Assembly (NCBI GenBank): GCA_021464415.1
Contig: CM038471.1
Coordinates: 11,373,386-11,437,385 of the forward strand
Reading direction: 5' to 3'
DNA from: Lonicera japonica
Taxonomy: Eukaryota > Streptophyta > Magnoliopsida > Dipsacales > Caprifoliaceae
DNA: 64,000 bases
Shown here: piece after piece, positions 55,005-64,000 of the stretch
Position numbering within the stretch: the stretch's first letter is position 1
How the letters are laid out: each line of letters begins with the position of its first letter
Program-made: the position numbers and the translations under genes
Notes under the pieces: model-generated
What the model saw: the letters and a program-made list of their open reading frames with translations, nothing else
Databases searched by the model: none
What the model was told of the DNA's origin: nothing

Positions 55005-56084
55005 AAGAAGAAGTTGAAAAACCTGAAATACATTGACCTTTGTGATTCGCAAAACCTAGTCGGGATTTCACACTTGGGAGAGGCCTATAATCTTGAGGAA
55101 CTGATTCTTCAAGGGTGTACAAGTTTGGTAAATATTGACCTATCTATTGGACTTTTGAAAAAGCTTGTTTGCTTAAATTTGGCTGGGTGTGAGAAGCTTA
55201 GAAGCCTTCCAGACACTATTCACTGGGAATCTCTTGAGGTTCTCAATCTTTCTCGCTGTGTTAAACTTCAAGAGTTTCCGGAGATCCGTGAAAATATGGA
55301 CAAATTATTGCAGCTATGTTTGGGAGAAACCGCTATAGAAGAGCTACCCTCGACAATTGTTCACATGCCCAACCTTATTTTGATAGATTTATGTTGTTGC
55401 AAAAATCTTTTGGTTCTTTCGAGTTCCCTTTGTACGCTGAAACATCTAAAATCACTCATTCTCTCAGGCTGCTCAAAACTGAAAAAATTACCAGAGGAGA
55501 TAGGGAATTTAGAATGTCTAGAGGAGCTTCTTTTAGACGGAACTACTGTAACAGAGCTACCACCCTCCATTCAATATTTGAAAACTCTCAAGAAACTATC
55601 CTTTCGCAACTGCTCATCTCAATCACCAACTTCAATTTTCCAGTCTTTGTTTCAACCGAGAAAACATCAAAAAACCATTAGGAGGTTGGTGTTGGCTCCA
55701 ATTTGGGGTTTAACTTCGTTAACATCACTAGATCTCACTGATTGCAATTTGTTGGAGGGAGCAATCCCCAGTGATCTTGGGTCATTGTTCTCTTTGAAAA
55801 GGTTGTGTCTTGGAGGAAACAAATTTGAAAATCTACCAAGCCTGAACCAACTTTCTCAACTTGCACACCTCGAGTTGAATAGTTGCAAAAGGCTTCGAGA
55901 ACTGCCGAATCTTCCGTCGAGATTAAATATGTTGTCAGCAAATGACTGTGCATCATTGAGAGTCTCTGCGGATCGATTTGCCATGTGCAAAATAAGGTAT
56001 GGTTGGTTCCAAGATTGCTGGAAGTTGCTTGATAATGGAGAGAGTGAGATTGTAGCTAGTACATTATTGCAGCAAAAGCTTCAG
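55005..56084 (+). pseudogene. TNL-2 exon 4: leucine-rich repeat block
   Basis: A 360-codon open exon after 'ataacag', matching TNL-1 exon 4 with the same repeat order ('LVCLNLAGCEKLRSLPD', 'LEVLNLSRCVKLQEFPE', 'LAHLELNSCKRLRELP'). It shows many replacements at the exposed LRR positions relative to TNL-1. It has no internal stop. The donor is CAG|gttctc at 56085. It lies about 26 kb from exon 1 because of the insertions. It could be transcribed from a different start, but no promoter evidence was seen. Confidence 0.85.
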
Positions 56085-56209
56085 GTTCTCTATTAACTTC
56101 TATATAAACACATACTCGTATATTTTTGGTGTGGGTATTTATGTAATATATATATATATATATATAGTGTTTTTACTGAATGTGCTGCTTTACTGTATTA
56201 TCTTGGTAG

Positions 56210-56683
56210 GTGCAGAGAAGCCATAGGCGGACGACCTATAACCCAATCACTAAAAATTTCATGCTTCCGGGAAGAGTTATTCCAGAGAGGTTCTGCAATC
56301 ACATTTTTACGGGGGATTCAGTGTTGTTGAGACTGCCTCGCACTTCTACAGGAAGAGTCATTTTTCCAGAGTTCTATAGCTTTTTTCTCATTTTGGAAGT
56401 GATAAACAAAGTCAAATCATGTAACTTGTCTGAAGTTGAAGTGGATTTAATGTTCAGCGAGTCTTGTCATAACCACTCACACCGAATACGAACAAATATG
56501 AATATCCTCAGTAATCCAGGCAACATTACTTGCCTGGAGCATACGGCTATGGGCTACGGTGATCTCCGGGGTCTCTATTATGAATCCGTGAAGTGTGAAA
56601 TTGAGGTAAGTATAAGATCATTAAGCCTAGACATAGTGGTGGTGAAAGAGTGGGGGGTACGTCTACTATTCAAAGATGATTAA
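56210..56683 (+). pseudogene. TNL-2 exon 5: post-LRR C-terminal domain
   Basis: It follows 'cttggtag' at 56209 and reads in frame from exon 4, starting 'VQRSHRRTTYNP', then 'FMLPGRVIPERF', and ends 'VVKEWGVRLLFKDD' before TAA. It is a C-JID-like domain as in TNL-1. It lacks about 27 residues present in TNL-1 around 8240-8310 and is otherwise open, which suggests that loss of the gene is recent. Confidence 0.75.
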
Positions 56684-58190
56684 TTATGAAGTAGAATATT
56701 GAAATGTGTACAGAGGTGGGTAAAGCTACAGTGCTACAAGTGCGGCTGGCCTTCTCTTCTCCTCTTCTATTTATTATATATATTAACTAGATAACTTTTA
56801 CTACTTCCTTAATTTCCTTTCCTAGCTACCTATATTTAATGCTTCAATTCCCTCCATCTCTTACAAATTTTTTATGGTCTCAAGTTTTTCCTCTTTTTGT
56901 TTTCCTTTCATTTACTCATGTAATGTAGAACCTCAATAATTTAATGCCTAATTAATTAATAACATCGATTAAATAATTTGCCACTACCAGCTTAAGATAA
57001 TGTTCTAAATTAATAATTCGTTAAATTTATAAGATAATACATTATAAAAACTTCAAAGAGGTCTTATGTAATATATCTTATGTGATATATAAATTAATAA
57101 TTTACGAATACATAATGCTTATTGCATTTTATGTATCATTGTTGATTTTTTTCACACATTCGAGATGAGAAACCATTGTTACATGTATGACAAGTTGTGT
57201 TACTATAACTTTTTGAGTATAGTTAAATCTACTTATGACTTTTTAGTACATGGAAGTCTACCGATAGATTCTTAAATTTTATTTGATTAAAGAATAGTTC
57301 GCAAAGCGAGAAACTAAATACAATGTACAATATTTATTTAAAAATAAAAGAAAGAAAGAAAGAATGAATGACTTGATTTATTAATTTATTGATTTAATAT
57401 TATTGAAATTATATATTTTTTTTATGTCTTGAAACTATTAATTTAATTGTATTTTTGTTTTTTTTAAATAATAATAAGAAAAAACTTAATTAATTCTACT
57501 ATGCGCTTTGTAGTTTTACTTTGATTTGTCGAAAGCAATATTTTTATTTTTAAATATTTTTTTTTGGCAAAAAATAAATTTATAAAGTCAAATGTATCTT
57601 TCTTTCAAATTGATTAATGTAAAATGTATTTGTAAGGCAATTTTTTTTTCCGTGTTATGTATTTATCTTAATGTATCATCCTCGTTGTTCAAATTTATAA
57701 ATTCAAATGTATCATCCTCCTTCTCAATGCATTTTTAGTAGTGTGTTTGTAGGAAGGTGAATCCTCCTTGTTCAAATTTAAGGCTACGTTTTCTTTCTTT
57801 CCATTTTTTTTGGGGACAATATTCTTTCTTTTTATTTGAATGTTAAATACTTTGGGTATGGTTATTACTTAACACAAGGATATAAATTTGTGCGATGTAC
57901 GGGTATTACAAATTTATTCTTGTAAGTTTTTATTATTTAAATTAGTTTCTGAGATAAAAAAATTGTTTTTAAGTTTTTACATGACATACATCTAGAAAAT
58001 TGAAAAAAAACTATGTTCTTCTCCATCATCACCCCTCTCCTCCTCTCCCGCCCCTACCAACACCTTGCACTCCGCCCCCTCCCCCTCCACCCCTCCCATC
58101 GATCACCTTCAACGGACTCAATCGCCCAGGCCTTAGAAGATGAAGATCGAATCCGATGCCATATATATATATATATATTCTTATCGTGTA
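56684..58190. other. TNL-2 3' flank, duplicated, no gene
   Basis: It matches 8583-8790 and 10554-11640 of unit 1, with the segment 56877-57077 inverted and the 1.5-kb element at 8794-10309 absent. The C-rich stretch at 58010-58130 is the paralogue of 11420-11580. An (AT)n run is at 58159-58179. The tandem unit ends about here. Confidence 0.65.
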
Positions 58191-59253
58191 CTTGACAACC
58201 CATCATCCTTCTCTAAAACTCTACGAATCGAAATGCAGGCAGAGAGTTGACGTTAGGCTTATGAATTTCCACTCGCTACAATATAAGCGTGGAGGTTTGG
58301 CTCTCATCCATCGTTGGTGATGGGTCAAAAATGGTTGTTTGAAAATATTTTTTTAACCCAACACTTACCTACATGACATGTGACGAGGTACTACACAAGT
58401 ACTTGCTTGACATGGGCCGAATTAGTGTTCCATTACTCGCTTGGGAATGGCCGAATTAGTGTGAAGTAGAAAAAATTCAATCGTAGTCGCTGACATGGGC
58501 CGAGTTAGTGTAAAAAAATAATAAAAAATATAGGTCTCTTAAATGATCGTTTAAGTCACTTTCTGGTTTATCCTTGAGTGACTTAAGAAGCAGTGTCATA
58601 AAAAGTTCGTATAAGTGACTTAAAAAAGTCATAGGTTAGTGACATAACATTGACATAAAAGTGACTTAAAATTAATAAGAAACATAATTTTGGCACCTGC
58701 TCGTAATGTACCTAGCTAATACACAATTTCATCAATCAATCCAATTAACAAAGTAATACATTTTTTAGCTAAAGTTTTACTATTCAAAAATTCAAATGAA
58801 TACGACCCGATGAAATAACCTTTACAAAAAGAGAAACTAAAAAAAGAAGACTTAACGCCACAAACAAGTACCCAAAACCTTGTTAGGACAATGATAACTT
58901 ATAATATCTTCATGAACTTATTCATTTTGCTTATTATGTGCCCTTGGGATCCATCTTCTTTTCATAAAAAAGTGTGGGAATAATATATACAGAGTTATGG
59001 TTTCTTCCGTTCTTCCTCCCCCAAATTCTGACCACCACCCTCATCTTCTGTTTCTCTATCTTCTTCCTTTTCTTCTTGTTATATTTGGTGTGTGTTTTTG
59101 TTTGAATTTTGCATAGAGATCATAAATTAGTTGCTTAAGTTTAATGACTTTGTTTTTGTTTTGTTCAGTGTTTGTTTGTGTTTGAATTTTGCATAGAGAT
59201 CACAAATTAGTTGTTTACGTTTAATTGATTGGGAGGGTAGTAGTTGGAATCTC
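58191..59253. other. Intergenic, no gene recognised
   Basis: At 58380-58690 there are several 'gacatgggccga' and 'gtgacttaa' motifs in both directions, which may be a subterminal array of a DNA transposon. At 59095-59225 a piece with 'gtttgaattttgcatagaga' is tandemly duplicated (period about 77 bp). Confidence 0.4.
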
Positions 59254-59526
59254 ATGGAAGAGGAGGTGGAAAGAATGAGTAATATAAACATAGATGTACA
59301 TTTGCATTTGAGAAAATACCATGCTTATATAGTAGCTAATCAAATTGTAGAGTTATTTATGGCTACATGCAAGGCTTTAGTTTGTGATAATGAAAAGGTT
59401 AATCCCAATTGGATTATGCATTTTGAGTTAATTTTAGCCACCAGGTCTCAACTAATGAGAAATCATGAGTTTCACTTTCACGTAGGTGAATTTGGGAACA
59501 TATTTGTGGTTGCAAGTTATAAATGA
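59254..59526 (+). CDS. Small ORF of unknown function, 90 aa
   Basis: The ATG is followed by a 90-codon frame with balanced composition ('MEEEVERMSNINIDVHLHL', later 'HFELILATRSQLM'). It is preceded by a CT-rich leader-like stretch (59000-59090), unlike the surrounding AT-rich sequence. I do not recognise a family. It could be a real small gene, a fragment of a larger gene or transposon-carried sequence. No splice partners are clear. Confidence 0.3.
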   Translation: MEEEVERMSNINIDVHLHLRKYHAYIVANQIVELFMATCKALVCDNEKVNPNWIMHFELILATRSQLMRNHEFHFHVGEFGNIFVVASYK

Positions 59527-60200
59527 GTTTGTATTGAATCTTCATTTAGCCAATTAGCACCTCTTTTCCCTACTCTACTAGTATGCTAAGATCTATTGCT
59601 TGTACTTGGATATTGCAACCACAATTTTTGGTTATTTTTAATTATGTTGTCATGAATTAATGGCACAATGTTTGTTGGTTAGCTTTTAGCATACTAAATA
59701 AAATATTGAGCTCTTTTTCTTTTTTGCTTATTTTTTGGGTCATACATATTAATTTTCTATTTCCCTAACTATCGATTTGAATTTTTCAGTAAACTTATGC
59801 GGAGATGATTTACTTATTAGGATCATTTTCACCAAATTTCATAAAAAAATATATATATGTTTACACCTCAAAATGGACGGTCCATGGAAAAAAAAACCAT
59901 TCTCCATGGAAAAATGAAATCCTAAAGTATTGAAAAAAGCACAATTCTGAAGAATCGTAATCGGTCCATAGGTTCATTTATGGCTCTAAATGCAAGATAA
60001 ATTAGCCAGAACAAGTGAAAATAAAATAAAATTAGTACAATCAATCATGGATACACCTATTCGATCCTAGCAGAGGGGGAGGGGGAGTATGGGCCTCATC
60101 ATTCGAACTTGAGAATCTCTTGGTTCTAACTAAGATTCTTTACCACTTGATTTGCACAACGAAGCATAGAGCAAGCAATTATTTTGTTTAAATTTTTTTT
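59527..60200. other. Intergenic with half of a foldback MITE
   Basis: At 59770-59860, 'cggagatgatttacttatta' and 'caccaaatttcataaaa' match one arm of the hairpin family at 23729 and 33345. A box-B-like 'attcgaacttgagaatctc' lies near 60102. No gene. Confidence 0.4.
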
Positions 60201-60204
60201 GGTC

Positions 60205-60385
60205 TTTCCCCCAGTTGTCCTATACACCACATTGGATGTAAGACTCATACCCAGTCACGAAACTAAGCCTGACGTTAGCCAAAGGAAATTTGCACATGAG
60301 GGGATTCTAACATAGGATCTTCTGCTAAATGGATCGATCTCCCACAGGATCCTAGTGTCGCCACAGGGACAACCTTTGAGTTGGT
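60205..60385 (-). repeat. Possible SINE
   Basis: On the minus strand a head 'ggttgtccctgtggcgac', a box-B-like 'gttagaatcccc' and a right end in A's are arranged as in a SINE. Box A is weak and I found no clear target duplication. Confidence 0.35.
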
Positions 60386-61426
60386 AAACAACTATTTTGA
60401 ATATACCAATAAAAAGTATAAACAAAAAAAATTCTTCAAAATACTATTAGTACTATAGGTTATGGCAATAAATAAAACATAATGCAAAATCCACACATGC
60501 TCATTCCTTTTCATTAGCAAAATTATAGCTCTTGTTTTTATTTTTACAACTTGCATTTAAAGAAAATTTAAAGTTGTGTCTTCTATTGCAGAGATGTCCA
60601 CTTATAATTTGAATATTTCAATCTCCAAACCCCAACTATAATCTAAGATTCACAATTAAAATAACACAAAAGGAAATCATATTGAAAAAAAGGATTAAAA
60701 AGGAAGGAAGAAGTATAAACTCACTTGTAAAACTATGATGCTCTCCTCTTCAGATAAGCATTAGCAACCATACTAAAACTGCAAATAAGAGCACCAAAAT
60801 GGTAGCTTTTGTGTTAAAACCAGTAAATTTCTTGTTAGTTGATACGCTTTTATCATTATCAGCACCCCTTCTGGTTGTGGCAGTGGTAGTATTTTCCTAA
60901 AAAGATTTGGCAGTGCTGGTGGTCAAAGTGGGTGCCAAAAAAATTGGTCCTCCTTCTAGTGATTTAAGTTAAGCACAGTTTCATTATGAAAATAGAAATA
61001 AGAAGAAATGAGACTGAGATTTGTTTTGTAGGTAGGTTTCCTCCAGTAGCGCTTATGCTATTCCGGTAATACGTTCGTTTTCCTTTTCTGTGTGTTTATA
61101 TATTTGGCTCAAAGGTAGTAGTAACTTAAACAACAATAAAAGTAAGTTACCAGCTTTCTCTTTCTAGAATTATTTACCTAAAATTCAGGACCTTTGTAAT
61201 GAGCTTTCATGTTCTATTTATAATCATAGAATTAGGGTTATAAATGCCCCATTAGGATAAATAGTAAAAGACTAAAAAGGGCAAACTTTGGACACTACTC
61301 TAGCACTTAGGTGGCTTTATCCTTATCAAGAACACAAACATGTCCTTTCCACATCATCACGACCATCTTAACTAAAATGCCTTGTCAAAATGACCATCTC
61401 GGCAGCATGCATCACTATGTCAACAG
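60386..61426. other. Intergenic, no gene seen
   Basis: No supported frame or RNA. A repeated 'ggcagtggtagt / ggcagtgctggt' piece lies near 60880-60920. Composition is otherwise ordinary. Confidence 0.4.
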
Positions 61427-61772
61427 GGCCATCACCGTCACAAATCCTTTCCTCGGCATGATGCGTCTCCTCGGCCAATGGCCCGACTCTTCCCTCTCTG
61501 ACTTGGGCTATGCTTGGTGCTTCTTTATGGGCTAATGAATGCAGTTGGGCTTTCCAATTAAGCCACACTAGCCCAAATATATACTTCTAATTTTTGGGCC
61601 ATCACGGCCACAAATCCTCTCCTCGGCATGATGCGTTTCCTCGGCCAATGGCCCAACTCTTCCCTCTCTGACTTGGGCTATGCTTGGTGCTTCTTTATGG
61701 GATAATGAATTCAATTGGGCTTTCCAGGCCACACTGGCCCAAATATATACTTATAATTTTTAGGCTCCTCAA
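61427..61772. repeat. Tandem duplication, 175-bp unit
   Basis: 'catcaccgtcacaaatcc' at 61427 recurs as 'catcacggccacaaatcc' at 61602, and the two units stay about 90% alike through 'cctcggcatgatgcg', 'gacttgggctatgcttggtg' and 'cccaaatatatactt'. GC content is above that of the surroundings. It may be part of an LTR. Confidence 0.75.
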
Positions 61773-62160
61773 TTGCCCTTCAAGCATTGAAGTTCGGCTC
61801 GCTGGTTGGGGTCAAATGCTTGGCTAACTCGGCCTATCAGTGGATTCTTAATGCTGAGCATCTTGGTTTTTTATTCCCATACTTAATGAAAATTCTAGAA
61901 TTTGCCTCCAAAGATGAATCTTTAGTTTCTCAGTGAAGTCTAATTTTATGGTCAGGAATCTGCCACATGTCGTTGCTCTACTGGTTAGCGTGCTATCTTT
62001 GAATTTTGGCAGGAGAATAGTTGTCACACCACATTAAATGCAATGTGATGACAAGGCGAAGGTTCCCGAGAAGGATACCGCCGCTTGAGAAGACAAAAAG
62101 GGTATAAAACCCTAGTTTTCTTCTTCTTCACTTTGTTCTTTTCTTCATAATTAGAACACC
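61773..62160 (+). repeat. Possible LTR fragment with TATA-like box
   Basis: 'gggtataaaaccctagt' at about 62099 is a strong TATA-like motif followed by a CT-rich stretch, and the GC-richer sequence upstream runs on from the tandem duplication. The layout resembles U3-R of an LTR. No ends or partner LTR could be found. Confidence 0.3.
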
Positions 62161-62985
62161 ATCAAACCTGTTACTATTCAAGGTTTTCGTGCTGGAAATA
62201 ATCTATTTAGGATCATTCTGAGTACATAATAACCAGATTTCTGTCATTCGTGTAAGATTCTAAGAACTTCTTATGTAATTACCAAATTATTCTTTTAAGC
62301 TAATACCAATCATTTATGAGAGCAGTTTGTACCAATAGTTTCATTATATAAATTATCTCACAAACTATAGTTCATAGTCATATAATTGATTTTTATTTTT
62401 TTTCAAAAATCCAAATTTAGTTTGCATAAAGTATGGTGGTTATGTTCTAATAGCTTATTAACAACATAAATAACAATGATCAAACATTAGTTTAAGGAAA
62501 TCAATACCCAACCCCGTGCACACATCTCCAACCTTAAGTTTACATGAATAACCCCCAATCATATTGTTAAAAATCTATACGCAACACATAATAACTTGTA
62601 AAAAAAAGTTCAATAGAGCTAGATGACATAGTATTAAAGTCTTGATGATGGTTGGAGTAAGATTCCAAGCTTCATTCATAAGCTCCCATGGTGTTTGAAT
62701 GAGGAAGAATAAAATGAAGATGAACCCTAGGTGAAACCTTCCATGTGATGTTTAAAGATTCATGATTTAGCTTAAATTTTTCACCCTTAATCTCTCTCAA
62801 GGTGCTCTCTAACTTCCCCCCACAAAATGGTGTGGTTTGTGGTGCAAAAATGGTGTAAAGTGGGTTTAGAATGCTCTAGAACTCACCAGATTTGAAGCAT
62901 GATTGATTATGGTGAACCATGATCGATCTAAGACCAAAAAAGTTGTCCACCAGAGGATAAGAATGCAAAGGTATAGGCTTCATAT
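62161..62985. other. Intergenic, no gene; palindrome relic
   Basis: At 62898-62928 there are two decayed copies of the Athila palindrome ('catgattgattatgg' and 'catgatcgatct'), which may come from an old LTR of a related element. No other feature was recognised. Confidence 0.4.
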
Positions 62986-62989
62986 AGTA

Positions 62990-63750
62990 CCATAAAAAAT
63001 AAATAGCTTCTTTAGGTACTTGGTATGGGTCATGGATATGAAAATATGATAGAAGCGGATAATCTGGATGGAATTTGAGTTTTGAGTTGTATGAACACTA
63101 GTCCATGCCTAAAAATGGTGATTTCAAGAAATCTTTTAAAATTGGTGATGCTTCTTTGTGGTACCATTTTCTCAAGGATGAATTTTCGTATTTTAGGAAT
63201 AAGATTTTCAAAAGTTTCAAGTTGGTAGACACATGTGACAATTGGATTGGGAATTGTGACTGAAGTTTAAGATTTTGGTGGTCGAGAGAAGAAATCTGCA
63301 ATAACGTTGTATTTTCCTTTAACATGCTTGACATCGAAAGTCCACTAAGAAAACCAATTTGACCATGCAATATTAAGCGTGGGGTAACATCTTGCGCTTG
63401 AATTGCAGCATCTTTGGGAAAGAAGACATATCCATTTCTATTAAGAAACGATGGCCAATCAGGTGGAACTGGAATTTTTCAATGCCTCGTTTTACTACAT
63501 GGATTACTTTGAAAGTTGAGTGATAATGAGCATTAGATTATTTGAACTTTCCACTATGATACCCACTCACGGACCTTTTTGAATGCTTTTCTTCTAAAAG
63601 GATTGCTGCCTAATATTCATCAATTGCATCAGTCTTCGAAATTATTTTTCCTTCAGATGGGATTTGGAGAGGATGAAGGTCCTGTGTTAATTTCCTAAGA
63701 TTTTGAACTAATTTAAGAGGGGATTTATTAGTCTTCTCAGCATGGTAGTT
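62990..63750 (-). pseudogene. Decayed RNase H region of a probable endogenous pararetrovirus
   Basis: On the minus strand, 63690-63270 resembles the RNase H domain of reverse-transcribing elements, ending in a motif of the type 'KHVKGKYNVIADF'. The spacing and the motif after the third catalytic position look more like Caulimoviridae-type endogenous sequences (florendovirus-like) than Ty3/gypsy. Matching downstream polyprotein-like sequence runs to about 62990 in shifted frames. Stops in the best frame lie at 63610-63612, 63538-63540 and 63345-63347, and there are frame changes. The reverse transcriptase itself is not visible to the right. It is a dead relic; a Ty3-type origin is not excluded. 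Confidence 0.55.
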
Positions 63751-64000
63751 GTTGCACCATCATCTCACTTCAGGAACCCAAAATGGGCCCCAAAATGTCC
63801 AAATTTTGACTCGGGCAAAACATGAAACATGAAGAGGGGAACGAGACAAAAATTTTAGCAACAACAGTATTTCAATTGGATAAAAAATGAAAAATATATG
63901 GCTCCTCAAAGAATGCTAAAATCCATAAATTTTGTAAAACAAAAACACGCGATTAACTTTTCAATTTCAATTCGGACAACCCAATTTGCGAAACGATTTC
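63751..64000. other. Window end, unrecognised
   Basis: Similarity to the RNase H-like region stops about 63750. The last 250 bp has no feature I can support. Confidence 0.4.

Noticed and set aside
1..64000. A novel multi-gene defence or mobile system
   Set aside because: All longer frames belong to TNL genes or known transposon types. Nothing shows a conserved, unexplained gene cluster.

Overview
This window is nuclear DNA of a dicot plant. It is AT-rich, its genes have introns, and it carries TIR-type NLR (TNL) disease-resistance genes, which grasses lack. It also holds a wide range of plant transposons: Athila-type Ty3/gypsy, CACTA, Helitron, Stowaway, LINE, SINE and a probable endogenous pararetrovirus. 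I cannot name the species.

The window is built around a tandem duplication. Unit 1 (about 1-24,800) and unit 2 (about 24,805-58,200) begin with the same flank and each carries one five-exon TNL gene with the order TIR / NB-ARC / first LRR / main LRR block / post-LRR C-terminal domain. In unit 1 a truncated TIR fragment (2198-2458) with a TATA-bearing leader precedes TNL-1 (3259-8582). TNL-1 has clean exons but a 1-bp deletion near 5525, so the predicted product is a 538-residue TIR-NB protein. TNL-1 has also lost the TATA segment that the other two TIR copies keep. Downstream are unit-1-specific TIR elements, a SINE, and two broken partial copies of an ankyrin-repeat gene (16,895-21,783) with transposon insertions in and around them.

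In unit 2 the same gene (TNL-2, 28,751-56,683) has been stretched from about 5.3 kb to about 28 kb. A 5,831-bp CACTA element sits 4 bp into exon 2 (3-bp duplication CAT). A 2,829-bp Helitron sits in intron 2 between A and T. Intron 3 holds LINE pieces, a Ty1/copia 3' end, and inside the latter a complete 12,105-bp Athila-like element on the minus strand (42,402-54,506, 5-bp duplication GTTGT). TNL-2 also has two in-frame TAG codons and is a pseudogene. TNL-1 shows the matching unfilled sites for the CACTA and Helitron insertions, so those boundaries can be read to the base.

The Athila-like element has LTRs of 1,671 and 1,708 bp that differ by about 2% by eye, a tRNA-Asp primer site, a gag-pol frame with three stops and a protease lacking its catalytic Asp, and an intact 398-residue extra ORF. 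Its LTRs and a spacer carry clusters of a 12-bp palindrome. The right end (58,200-64,000) is gene-poor: one unrecognised small ORF, a 175-bp tandem duplication, a possible LTR fragment, and a decayed reverse-transcribing-virus-like RNase H region on the minus strand.

I found no novel multi-gene system. The value here is a well-resolved natural experiment in how one NLR paralogue is broken by layered insertions while its neighbour decays to a truncated TIR-NB form. Intron boundaries were inferred by paralogue comparison and GT/AG sites. All family assignments are from recognition, not database search.
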